Assembly (NCBI RefSeq): GCF_010183535.1
Contig: NC_071333.1
Coordinates: 15,622,587-15,686,586, forward strand
Origin: Caenorhabditis remanei
Taxonomy: Eukaryota; Nematoda; Chromadorea; Rhabditida; Rhabditidae
Direction of reading: 5' to 3'
DNA: 64,000 nt
Part shown: piece after piece, positions 1 through 12,486 of the stretch
Numbering within the stretch: position 1 is the stretch's first letter
How the letters are laid out: each line of letters starts with the position of its first letter
Made by a program: the position numbers and the translations under genes
The notes under the pieces: model-generated
Told to the model about the DNA's origin: nothing
Seen by the model: only the letters and a program-made list of their open reading frames with translations
The model's database searches: none

Positions 1-3000
1 AGCTCTGAGCATCCATACTGACATCACCATTCTGTCATTTACTCTATACAGTTGTAGAATGTGATTCAAAGACTCTTTTCAACAGGGACACAATTGATTG
101 GACGAATTTGAAAAAAACGAACGAGACAGAAGCAAGACAGAAAGGAGACGCAGAATATTGTCAGCCACCGGGCGGGAAACATTTTAATGGCGAGTGCCCG
201 GCGATTTCAAGAATGGAGAAAGAGCGGGTCTGAGAAAGAAAGCAAGAACGAAAGGCGACAGTAAGCGCGGACTATTCTGGCTAGTGGAGAGGGAGATAAA
301 AATAAAAGACAAACAACAGTTTCACTCCTAATAAGTTGAGTTTAAGAAACAGGACCCGACTGGGCTAGTAATTGAATGATAAGATTTCGGTGTTCTTAAT
401 GTTGCAGCACAACTATCCATTCAGTGATATGAGGAAAAAAGAAAAAATGACTGACTGATAGGCGAACACTGATCGTGTGACTATTGAGAGATTTTTTGCA
501 TATTGTGTTTTAAAGATTCTCTGCTACCGAGGTCACTATTGATTGGATGATGTGAGGAGAGAGAAGCAGGAGGAGGTGGAGGCGCAGAAGACGGTCGAAG
601 CGAAAAACAACTGAATGGGCGGAGCCTGAGAGCGACGAACAAACAGCGACAGTAGACATCAACCACTCCAAACGATAGTAGGGTAGAAGGAGAAGAAATG
701 ACCGATGGTTTTGTCGCCGCCGAGTTTCCCAGCATGTATCGCGTCGACCACAGAGATTCGGCAGTTTTTGCGTCGGCCGGAGGGATTTTGCAATTGCCGG
801 ATTTACCGCGCAAATCATTGATAGTTTTTAACGGTCAGGAGTTGAGCAGAAAATGATCGATGTTTTTCAATACTACTCTTTATACAAGAATGCCCCTTTA
901 GTCAATTATCGGTCTATCCAACTTTAAAAAAAAAGACCCAAGCCGCCCATGCAGGAAGAATTTAAAAAACAGATATTCGACGCTTAATAGTGTGACTGCT
1001 ATTAAAAATTTTTATAAAAAGGGTGCGTATGGGAACCTTACAACAAGAGAAAAGATCTTAACTCAACCATAAATAACAGAAAAACTGATAAGAAGGTGAG
1101 AAGCGGAACTGAACGTGCAAAGAGGAGGTTGACGTACTGTACTGAAACTGTATTGGTGGATTGAATGAGATGGTAGCTAGTGGAGGACAACTAGAAGAAG
1201 GCATAGAGATATCAGAGTAGGGCAAAATGTGAAGAAAAAGATCAAGATACTCTTTGAAAACTTGTTTCTTATGCTTGACAGAACTTGCAGAAGTTTCCCA
1301 CCAACTAAATCCTGATTAAAGGAAACTAACCGCAAGGTGTTTCAGATATCCTCCAACCACGAGTGACATCATCCATCCTGCAATATTGCGTTGTCATCGG
1401 TGCCGTGAAGTTCCTCTTGGGAGAGTCTCTGCAATAAAGGACACTATAGATTAGAGGAACCGAAAACGGACGGGTGGAAAGAGATCACAAGACGTACAAT
1501 CGCTATATGCCAAGTAAAAACACAACTGAGCGGATGGCATGCTCCCGGTAGTAGAGTGGGGCGGATTCTCAAAAAAAAACGGCGGACCGGAGATCACCGT
1601 AGGCATCTACTCGTCCCACCAGGAGAGGCGAGACAAAAGGATCATGAAGGAGGAATAGGAATAGAGAATTCAGAGAACCATTCCAACCAGAGGGTATTGA
1701 GTCATAAAGACAAAATTGATTGGAACAAAAAACTCAAGGAGAGAGAATAGAGTGGAGGAGGCGAAGACGGACTCTACCAGCATGTTGATAACAGTTGAGT
1801 GGTATGGTGGAATATTCAGGGAACCATTCTAACCAGAGAGAGTTGAGAGCGCCCGACCGTAGAATGGGGCGGAGTCTCAGTCAGAAACGGCGGACCGGTG
1901 GCCACCATGCACATCTCAACTAACAGAGAGGCAAGAGTGTAGTATTATGGAGGAGGAGCAGAAAATTCAGGACACTGTTCCAACAAGAAAGTGTTAAGTC
2001 ATAACGACAAAATTGATTGAAACAGAGAATTGAAGGAAAGAAAATAGAGTGGAGGAGGCGCAGACGGATTTTACCAGTATGTTGACAACATGGTGAGATC
2101 ACACGGGCCGAGTGAAAGGGGCGGAGTTTTCTGCAGCATTGACGAGGAGACAATGACGACGGGCGTTGACTTCTTCAACCAACTAACGGCAGACAATCTT
2201 CCCCGTTCGTAGTATGGGGCGGAGCCTTAGAAAGATACAACGGACCGGAGACCACCGTAGGCATCGGCCACTCCCATCAGCAGAGGGGAGACATGATAGA
2301 GGAACAGAGAATTCAAGAAGTTCTCACAAAAACAAAGCATTGAGTCATAACAACTAGAATGATAACCAGAAAACAGAATGGAACATTCAAAGGTGACAGT
2401 GAAACTCTGTATAGAAATCGAGTATAAGGAACGGATGAAGTTGAATCCAATTCAAGAGGCGCAGATGGTGATTTACCGAATAGAAAACAGCTCAATGGGT
2501 ATGGCAATAGCCTGAAGATCTTAAGATGTGACGGAGCCTGAGAATAGAGCGACGGAAGAGAGGTGGTCGTAAACACCAAATACTCCAGCAAGTGTGAAGG
2601 GAGTCGGAAAGCAAAAGAAATTAGGGCGTTAAGAAGAAATAGAGAAACAAGGGCACCATTACTCAAAAAAACCGACAATCGAGATTCGAAATAAACATAA
2701 TTAGTATTGAACTTTTTGACGTTGTGCTCAACTTGGTCGAAAGTTTGAATGTGACAACTTTCGCTGGCACTACAAGATCATCCATATGTTGGTCGGTGTT
2801 GAAATTGGTGTGCATATGACCGATAAAACTATTGAATGGTATCACGAGGTTGAGAGGAGCGACAGAGTCAGAGAGGGAGAAGAGGAGTCGTTGTGAACAC
2901 CGACTACTCTAAGCAATGTTAGTTTGAGATATGAGATGTGTCGTAGAAAGATAGAAAAGCAATAGAACCGTCTCCAATAAGCAACCCCCGTCGAGAATAG

Positions 3001-6000
3001 ATAGTTGAAGAATGAAAAAAAAAACAGATTGAAACGAAAATAAGCACGTGAAATCACAGTCAGAAAAGTGAACCCAGGAGGAGGAAAAAGAGGAGAAAAA
3101 TCAGAATAGTACGCTTCCAAGAAATATGTTAGGGCTCGAAAAAGAAAACTCCCTATAAGTTCCTAGGACAAGAGTACAAACTAATTTACGCTTTTACATG
3201 ATAATTGGAACCTGAAATAGACGTACCGCTCGAATGTGCTCCGTGTGTGATTTCAGAACGTCAAATCATATCATCCTTCTCGTTTTATCACGTAGTCCTC
3301 TGTGCCACGGTATCTCTCATTGAAGAGTTTTTGAAAATGGGTTTCTGTTTATCTCTTGCAGTTAAAATTGAATAACAGTTGAGTAGAGTTCGCGAGGAGG
3401 AGAGGAGAGGCACACACAACCATTCTCTGCCAAGTAGAAAAACACAACTGAATGAGTGGCGAGCGCTCGACAGTAGAATGGGGCGGAGCTTCAGAAAGAA
3501 ACGGCGGAGCGGAGGTCACCGTAGGCATCGAACAATTCTAACCAGCAGAGGCGAGAAAGAAGTATTATGGAGGAGGAGCTGAGAGTTCAGGAAACCATTC
3601 CAAGCAGAGAGTGTTGAGAGCGCCTGGTCGTAGAATGGGGCGGAGTCTCAGTAAGAAACGGCGGACCGGAGGCCACCATGCACATCACTACTAGCAGAGA
3701 GGCGAGAGAGGGAAATATCATGGAGGAGGAGCGGAGAGTTCAGGGAACCATTCCAACAACAGAGTATTGAGTCATAACGACGAAACTGATTGGAATGGAA
3801 AATTGACGGAGAGAAAATAGTGTGAGGGAGGCGCAGACATATTCCATCAGCTTGTTGAAAACAACGCTGAATGGTATGATGAGATCAGACGAGAGATAAA
3901 AAGAGGTAAAGTCTTGAGAAAAACTGACGAAGAGGCGACGATGACGTGCTTCGACTTCTCCAGCTAACAGACGGATAGACAGTCTCGCTCAACAGCAGAT
4001 GTCTCACTCTACTACCAAGTTGAAAACAAAAGAATAGAATGGTGAGCCGCCGTGGCTCGTAAAAAAAGGCGGGATTTTCAGAAGAATTGACAAGGAGGGA
4101 ATGACTATGAGTTTTGATGCATTCAACTAGCAGACGGATAGAGAAAAACGGATTTTGTTGAGTACTAAAACTTTGGGAAAACGTTAGGTAGGAAACGAAC
4201 AACTACCGTACCTTACTAAGAACAGGGGACCATATTCCAACATTGACACTGGCCAAAAATAGCATCTATCTCCGATAGACACTAAGTATAAAAACAAAAA
4301 GAGAAGCAGTCTCGTGAACTTTCTAAAGGTCGCATGCTTGAATGTGACAACTTTCACTTTTGGTTGTAATACAAGATCATCCATATGGTGATCGGTGTTG
4401 AAATTAGTGAGAAGATATTCGACAAAGCTACCGAATAGTATTACGAGGTTGTGAAAAGCAACGGAGTCAGAGTGGAAGAAGTGGTTGTAAACACCGACTA
4501 TTCCAAGCAATTGTAGAGTAAAAAATTTAAAGATATGAGATATGTGGAGGAGTGGAGGAAAGATAGAGAAGCTATAGAACTGTCTCAAAGAAGCAGCTGC
4601 CGGTCGAGCATAGATAGTTGAAAAAGGAAAAAACTAAGTGAAACGAAAACTGGCACGTGAGTTCAAAAACAGAGAAACCAACGCAGGAGTGGGAAATATG
4701 GCAGAAAAATTGAAACTAGAATAGTACGCATAGTAGATGGATGTTATTTTCATGCTTTTCAGAACTTAGGTAAATATCCTTACTACCGAATTCTTAAGAC
4801 AAGAACACTAACTAATCTATGCTCTAACATGACAATTGGATAAACATACCGTTCTAATGCGTTTCGTGTGTAATTCAGATATCCTCGAGCGTCAAATCAT
4901 ATCATCCTTCTTGTATTATCGCATTGCTTTTTTCAGTACGAAGATTTTTTTTTGAAGAGCCTCTGTAATGAAGGATATTGTCCATTTGGTGAAAAGGGAG
5001 GAACGGATGAAAGAAGTTTGACGAGGAGAAGAGAGGCATACAACCATTCTCTGCCAAGTAAAAAAACACAACTGAATGAGTGGCGAGCGGCCGACAGTAG
5101 AATGGGGTGGAGCTTCAGAAAGAAACGACAAAGCGGAGGCCACCGTAGGGCATCGACGATTCCAACTAGCAGAGAAGTATCATGGAGGAGGAGATGAGTG
5201 TTCAGGGAACCATTCCAAGCAGAGATTGTTGAGAGCGCCCGGTCGTAGAATGGGGCGGAGTCTCAGTAAGAAACGGCGAACCGGTGGCCATCATGCACAC
5301 CACTACTGGCAGAGAGGTGAGAGAGATGTACCATGGAGGAGCAGCTGAGAGTCCAGAAAACCATTCCAACCACAGAGTATTGAGTCATAACGACATAACT
5401 GATTGGTATAGAAAATTGACGGAGAGACAATAGAGTGGGGAGGCGCAGACGAACTCCATCAGCATGTCGAAAACAACTAAATGGTATAGTGACATCACGA
5501 GGGAAATAAAAAGAGGCGGAGTCTTGAGAAGCATTGTCGAAGACGCAACGACCAAGTGCTTCGATTTCTTCACAGACGGGTGGACAGTCTCGCTCGACAC
5601 CAGATGTCTCATTCTACTACCAAGTTGAAACCAACAAAATGTGTAGTATGGTGAGCCGCCGTGAGTCGTAAAAATAGGAGGGGTTTGTAGAAGATTGACG
5701 AGGAGGTAACGACGATGAGCTCCGATTCATCCAACTAACTGACGAGTAGAAGGAATAACGGAATTGTTGGGTACGAAAACTTTGGGAAGTATATTGCAAC
5801 GAAACTGTCTTGAAGTTAGTCCATTGAATGAAACACAATGGTTGAGAAGGTAAAGCGTTCTGGCAGATAGTCACTGAACTACCGTACCCCACCCTGGGCA
5901 GGTGGTCATTTCTTTACATTCTACTCAAAACATGCTTGAGTGTCAAAACATGTTTGAATGTAAAGACAGAAAAACATTCTAGTACACTACTTGGAGGTCA

Positions 6001-6790
6001 GTGTGACAATTCTCACATATCATTAGATTCATCAGTATTACAGATGAATCTATAAGTATGTTGATCAGAGTTGAAATTGGTATGCAGACGACCTGCAAAG
6101 ATGATGGTGTTTGGAATGTGAAATTGGATACTCTATTATAGTTGAACATAATTAGTTCAAAACGTTTATGAGATGGGACTCGATGGATTTATTGCTGGAT
6201 ACGCAATTTTAATTGAGCAGTATTAGTTTCAAACTTTCACGACATAGTAAGCGGTGGGAGTTGCAATTTTTGAGCCTGTTGTGTTTCTCCAACAGGTGGT
6301 AGAAGAAGAAGACAGATTTGAAAGAAAGGAGATGGGATAGTGAAAAACCTGGAGACCCGATTTATTGAATAGTCATACTAGGAGTTCACACCGCCTATAC
6401 GCAAAGAAAACAAAATCCAACAAAAAAAATGAGGGGAGAGGAATAGTTGGCATACGAGTTTTCATTGTGTCACTGGTATGCGATTTCAGTAGAAGAAGGG
6501 TGCGGGTGGAAAACTCTTAAAAAGAGAAGAACCGTGGCTTCACCATAAATATCAGGAAAACTGACATAAAGATGAGATGCAGAACTGATCGGGCAGAGAT
6601 GAGATGGGTGTATGATTTAGATGAACGGAGCCTGAGAATGGAGCGACCCGGTACAAGAAAACCTACTAATCCACTTTCTAATTTATTTGTGCAAACCTGA
6701 GATAGGCGTACCGTTCTGAGTTGTTCCCTGTGCAATTTAAATGTCCTTGAACGTCGAGTGAACTTTCTAGAGCTCATATAAAAGAGATTA
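1..6790. repeat. GA-rich degenerate tandem repeat block
   Basis: No coding gene is supported; the plus strand is strongly purine-rich throughout. Long diverged units recur in the same order: a segment ending in a TCAAATCATATCATCC-type motif (about 1330-1380, 3250-3290, 4880-4915, with a weak fourth copy near 6720-6770), then a block with GAATGGGGCGGAG-type modules (1555-1900, 3475-3660, 5098-5270), then AACTGATTGG/GGAGGCGCAGAC modules (2010-2070, 3785-3840, 5395-5450). The period is roughly 1.6-1.9 kb. The stretch 1-1270 holds only loosely related GA-rich modules, for example near 540-600. Short open frames here are composition artefacts. The origin is unknown. Confidence 0.7.
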
Positions 6791-6864
6791 GATGTTTTAA
6801 TGTTTTAGTTTTGAATCTTTATTACATAGCGCTCGATGGATTTGTTGTATGACCTTCATGTCTG

Positions 6865-7315
6865 ACAAGGGGAGTCTTTGGAAACGCCACTTTCAAACGA
6901 GCTATAAATTTGTTCATAGGTATTTTCGACCACGGGAGTCCATTTCTGCAGTCAAAACCTGCTAAATGTCTCTGTGAGCCGAGCTATGAGCTTTTAAACT
7001 TTTTGTATAGATAAGCTTTTTCAAATGAAATTCTAAATCGACAAGTAGTATACGCTAGATTTTCTTTTTTTGCAACTTACAAACACAGGTAAACCGCTGG
7101 GGAACACAACATCAACTGAGCAGTGGCGTATATACGTCCGATTTGGAATTCCATGTGAAAAAGCTTGCCCATAAGAAAAGTTTAAGAGCTCATAACTCGG
7201 CTCACAGAGACATTTAGCGGGTTTTGACTGCAGAAATAGACTCCCCGTAGTCAAAAATACCTATAACCAAATTTATAGGTCGTTTGAAAGTGGCGTCTCC
7301 AAAGACTTCCCTTGT
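6865..7315. mobile_element. Foldback (MITE-like) element, copy 1
   Basis: The left end starts ACAAGGGGAGTCTTTGG and the right end is its inverted complement finishing CCAAAGACTTCCCTTGT. The inverted arms extend about 150 bp inward, including a shared AAATGTCTCTGTGAGCC-type segment. There is no coding capacity. Related copies lie at 16742-17182 and, as one arm, at 16386-16490. No clear target duplication was seen. Confidence 0.75.
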
Positions 7316-9494
7316 GAGAGGTATCTGTAATAATGAAGGATGAAACTAAAAAATGGAAATTGAAAAGCGAGAGTAACATTGCAGGTGATCTTTACGTCCA
7401 GGTTGAAAACAATTGAATGGACAGTTAAATCATCGGAAAATGAAACATAAGTGAACTATGCACAGTTTGAACTAATGACCGAGATACAGAAAAGTATTAG
7501 TAGCTTTAGTCGTTGAATGCATTGCCGTTATTGGATTCACTTCCACCATTCAACATTTTTTTCCTTTCATGTTTGCTCAAATTGGAACGGAAAAAAATCA
7601 CTGAGAAACGGAGGGTCATAAACTAATAAAAATGAGGAAATTTGTGAAGGTCATGAAAATAGTGTTACGGTAGGAATGGGAAACAGCCATTAAGAACCAA
7701 TAACGTGTGAGAAGAAATTGAAGAGGATGGGAACCAAAATGGAGAAAAGAATTTTGAAATCGTACATTTTACAAACGGATCCAACGTAATCCAGATCCAA
7801 GACCGAATTCGGTGATGTCAGTTTTGTTTGAAAAAATGGAAAAATGAGGAGTCATTCGTTTTTATGTCAACATTTTCGCTGTTCCCGCTCTTCTCCCCAT
7901 TTTTCGATGCTTAATTAGCTATACAGTCACTCCATCTTTTTTGCTCGGGTTGCCCCCAAGTTGTCAATCAAAAACGCTTGCTCCTCGAAGAAAACGAGAT
8001 TGACCTCATCTTTTGTTATACACATCCTAAAATAAACGAAGCTGGTACCTTCTCAACACTCACTCACTCATCGTCCCACTAAAACGAGACCACCAATTTT
8101 TCTTTTTTTGCGTAAAAACGAGGAAAAAACAAAATATGCGATTCGCAGAGGTTTTGAATGGGACGTCAGAGACAAAACGTTAATTTTTCGGAAGGGAAGG
8201 GAGTGAGATGTAGATTGGCTAGGATTTGATATTTAATTTTGAGGTTTAATGTCAGCAATGGGTATAAAAAGAATTTGAAATATACGAACAAAAAAATAGC
8301 GGAATGTGAAAAGGGCAAACGTCTGAAAAGTGGGTTAGAATATTTGTGATGTGTTATGATTTCTGAGTTATGATCTCATACATGTTTCATTTGAATGAAG
8401 TGATATGTAATTAGTTATCAGGATAACAGTTACTTCACGTTTAGGAATCCCAACTTACACGACAAAATCAATGACAATCAGACTTGCAACGGGTCGGGCA
8501 GGGCCAATCTGAGATATTTCACCGACCGGGTTTCAGTATACAAACTTGAAAATTTGAATGTTGGAAATTTTTTAATATTTTTTCCGCACAAAAGTCAAAT
8601 TTTTCGAATTTTTATTCCTTTTTACCGCATAAAAGTCGAATTTTTTCAATTTTTTCAATTTTTCTTCAGTTTCGGCAATCCGGCAATCCGGCAATTGCCG
8701 ATTTTAAGAATCGGCAACTTTCGGCAACTTTCGGCAATTTTCAGCGACATGTAATAATAAGGATTTTTCCTAAGTCGGGAGAAAAAAAAAGCGAGCACAG
8801 TACACTGTATATCGCCAGTGACAGTTGCTTCGAATAAATTAAAGTATTTTCCCTTTTTTTTCGGAAAATATTCAAAAAATTCATTTAGAAAATCGAAAAA
8901 TATCTATGTTTGAAATATCCATTTTTCAACGTAGACATTTAAACTAATTTACACATTGTCTCTCCCGGTATATTGTCAGAGGGATTGTTTTTCACGTCTT
9001 ACCATCTGCCTCCTTATCTCCTTGGGAAATCGGTCCGAACGGATGACTTTGGCGGAAACTTGGAACCTTGAACGGTAGGATAAGAGGGCCCACCTGTCCT
9101 TTGCCAGATGACTGTGTTTTTTTGTTTTTGTTTGACCTCATCAACCTCTTTCCTCCTTTTTCCGTGCCCTTTCCCAAGAGAACATATAATAGATAGACAC
9201 TTGCCTATTGTCTCATTACTGTTAACACAAACCACCTTCTTACTTATCTCCTTGGAAATCACTGATCCTATTAGACCAACAGATGGCTGTTTCCTACTAG
9301 ACTCCGCCCACTGGCCCCCAGTCTTCTCATCATTATCTTCTTGGCTCAGTCGTCCACCATCTTTCCGTACTGGATGGTGACTCTTCTATCTTCTTTTTTT
9401 GGCCATCTTTGAGATATCCACATAACCATGATTTATCTCGTACTATATTCCCTATTTTCTCAGTTCGTTTATGAACTAATGTTTTCTTTTTCAG
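7316..9494. other. Noncoding AT-rich stretch
   Basis: No gene is supported. It contains a GGGCAGGGCC-type fragment near 8490-8530 and a CGGCAA-rich repeat at about 8670-8750. Pyrimidine-rich DNA at 9110-9400 has two short near-copies of a CTTATCTCCTTGG motif (about 9013 and 9238). Open frames here have no splice support. Confidence 0.5.
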
Positions 9495-9620
9495 TGCTCA
9501 AGCACAGTGCATGAAGAGCGAACCGACCGGCTTGATAGATAAAAAACGGTCGAGTGCAAGAAACGGTGGACAAGAAATTAATGGATCAAGAGGAATCAAA
9601 TGACGATCAATTTGATAGAC
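9495..9620 (+). other. Exon-like segment before the satellite array
   Basis: A strong acceptor (TTTTCTTTTTCAG, ending at 9494) and a strong donor (GTAAGTT from 9621) bracket 126 bp. Only the short frame from an ATG at 9581 (MDQEESNDDQFDR...) stays open to the donor, so it could be a first coding exon with a 5' leader. No partner exon was found; the following intron would have to contain the satellite. It may be a chance exon. Confidence 0.2.
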
Positions 9621-9670
9621 GTAAGTTAAAAACCCTAGAATCGAGATACTTTATCGCTCTTAACTTTGAC

Positions 9671-12486
9671 TTCCCCCACCATTCTTATCTGTGTCGGTAC
9701 CGGATAGACTCGTCGATCAGAGGATGTAGTAGTCTATAATACCCGGGCTGAAGTTTTCTTCAGTAGACGCGGGTTTGAATCCTCCCGGGTTAGAAATCAA
9801 CAAAATTATGATTGAAATTCCTAATAACAGGACTTTTCTAAATCTAGAAATCAATAAAATATGATTGAAATTCCTAAAAACAGGGTACTTTTTTTGAAAT
9901 TTACTTCCCCTACCATTCTTATCTGTGTCGGTACCGGATAGACTCGTCGATCAGAGGATGTAGTAGTCTATAATACCCGGGCTGAGGTTTTCTTCAGTAG
10001 ACGCGGGTTTGAATCCTCCCGGGTTAGAAATCAACAAAATTATGATTGAAATTCCTAATAACAGGACTTTTCTAAATCTAGAAATCAATAAAATATGATT
10101 GAAATTCCTAAAAACAGGGTACTTTTTTTGAAATTTACTTCCCCCACCATTCTTATCTGTGTCGGTACCGGATAGACTCGTCGATCAGAGGATGTAGTAG
10201 TCTATAATACCCGGGCTGAAGTTTTCTTCAGTAGACGCGGGTTTGAATCCTCCCGGGTTAGAAATCAACAAAATTATAATTGAATATCCTAAAAACAGGA
10301 CTTTTTTTTAAATATAGAAATCAATAAAATTATGATTGAAGTTCCTAAAAAGCAGGGTACTTTTTTTGAAATTAACTTCCCCCACCATTCTTATCTGTGT
10401 CGGTACCGGATAGACTCGTCGATCAGAGGATGTAGTAGTCTATAATACCCGGGCTGAGGTTTTCTTCAGTAGACGCGGGTTTGAATCCTCCCGGGTTAGA
10501 AATCAACAAAATCATAATTGAATATCCTAAAAACATGACTTTTTTTTTAAATCTAGAAATCAATAAAATTATGATTGAAATTCCTAAAAACAGGAATTTT
10601 CTAAATCTAGAAATCAATAAAATTATGATTGAAATTCCTAAAAAAAAAGGACTTTTCTAAATCTAGAAATCAATAAAATTATAATTGAAATTCCTAAAAA
10701 CAGGGTACTTTTTTTGAAATTAACTTCCCCACCATTCTTATCTGTGTCGGTACCGGATAGACTCGTCGATCAGAGGATGTAGTAGTCTATAGTACGCGGG
10801 CTGAGGTTTTCTTCAGTAGACGCGGGTTTGAATCCTCCCGGGTTAGAAATCAACAAAATTATAATTGAAGATCTTAAAAACAGGATTTTTTTTTTGAATC
10901 TAGAAATCAATAAAATTATGATTGAAATTCCTAAAAACAGGAATTTTCTAAATCTAGAAATCAATAAAATTATGATTGAGATTCCTAAAAACAGGACTTT
11001 TCTAAATCTTGAAATCAATAAAATATAATTGAAATTCCTAAAAACAGGGTACTTTTTTTGAAATTAACTTCCCCCACCATTCTTATCTGTGTCGGTACCG
11101 GATAGACTCGTCGATCAGAGGATGTAGTAGTCTATAATACCCGGGCTGAGGTTTTCTTCAGTAGACGCGGGTTTGAATCCTCCCGGGTTAGAAATCAACA
11201 AAATTAAAATTGAATTTCCTAAAAACAGGAATTTTCTAAATCTAGAAATCAATAAAATATGATTGAAATTTCTAAAAACAGGGTACTTTTCTAAATCTAG
11301 AAATCAATAAAATTATGATTGAAATTCCTAATAACAGGACTTTTCTAAATCTAGAAATCAATAAAATTATGATTGAAATTCCTAAAAACAGGGTACTTTT
11401 TTTGAAATTAACTTCCCCCACCATTCTTATCTGTGTCGGTACCGGATAGACTCGTCGATCAGAGGATGTAGTAGTCTATAATACCCGGGCTGAGGTTTTC
11501 TTCAGTAGACGCGGGTTTGAATCCTCCCGGGTTAGAAATCAACAAAATTATAATTGAATATCTTAAAAACAGGATTTTTTTTTTGAATCTAGAAATCAAT
11601 AAAATTATGATTGAAATTCCTAAAAACAGGAATTTTCTAAATCTAGAAATCAATAAAATATGATTGAAATTTCTAAAAACAGGGTACTTTTCTAAATCTA
11701 GAAATCAATAAAATTATGATTGAAATTCCTAATAACAGGACTTTTCTAAATCTAGAAATCAATAAAATATGATTGAAATTCCTAAAAACAGGGTACTTTT
11801 TTTGAAATTTACTTCCCCCACCATTCTTATCTGTGTCGGTACCGGATAGACTCGTCGATCAGAGGATGTAGTAGTCTATAATACCCGGGCTGAGGTTTTC
11901 TTCAGTAGACGCGGGTTTGAATCCTCCCGGGTTAGAAATCAACAAAATTAAAATTGAATTTCCTAAAAACAGGAATTTTCTAAATCTAGAAATCAATAAA
12001 ATATGATTGAAATTTTTAAAAACAGGGTACTTTTCTAAATCTAGAAATCAATAAAATATGATTGAAATTCCTAAAAACAGGAATTTTCTAAATCTAGAAA
12101 TCAATAAAATATGATTGAAATTTCTAAAAACAGGGTACTTTTCTAAATCTAGAAATCAATAAAATTATGATTGAAATTCCTAAAAAAAAAGGACTTTTCT
12201 AAATCTAGAAATCAATAAAATTATAATTGAAATTCCTAAAAACAGGGTACTTTTTTTGAAATTAACTTCCCCCACCATTCTTATCTGTGTCGGTACCGGA
12301 TAGACTCGTCGATCAGAGGATGTAGTAGTCTATAATACCCGGGCTGAGGTTTTCTTCAGTAGACGCGGGTTTGAATCCTCCCGGGTTAGAAATCAACAAA
12401 ATTATAATTGAATATCCTAAAAACGGGACTTTTTTTTAAAATCTAGAAATCAATAAAATTATGATTGAAATTCCTAAAAACAGGGT
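9671..12486. repeat. Nested satellite: nine cores with variable subrepeat spacers
   Basis: Nine copies of a ~125-bp core begin with TTCCCC...CCATTCTTATC at 9671, 9905, 10139, 10377, 10725, 11069, 11413, 11813 and 12267. Spacings are 234, 234, 238, 348, 344, 344, 400 and 454 bp. Each core is followed by 2, 2, 2, 4, 4, 4, 5, 6 and 2 copies of a ~50-55 bp AT-rich subrepeat built on AATCTAGAAATCAATAAAAT. Cores are almost invariant while spacers vary in number. Each core contains GGTTTGAATCC, one mismatch from the Pol III B box GGTTCGAATCC, between two CCCGGG blocks. The array ends abruptly near 12486. Frames such as 10423-10617 are translations of the repeat. Confidence 0.92.

Noticed and set aside
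10423..11653. Repeated minus-strand frames beginning MISRFRK
   Set aside because: They are translations of the AT-rich subrepeats of the satellite; they carry no splice signals or gene context.
9671..12486. Satellite cores as functional tRNA genes
   Set aside because: The T-arm and acceptor-like pairing exist, but no anticodon arm or standard D-arm can be drawn, so a tRNA call is not supported.
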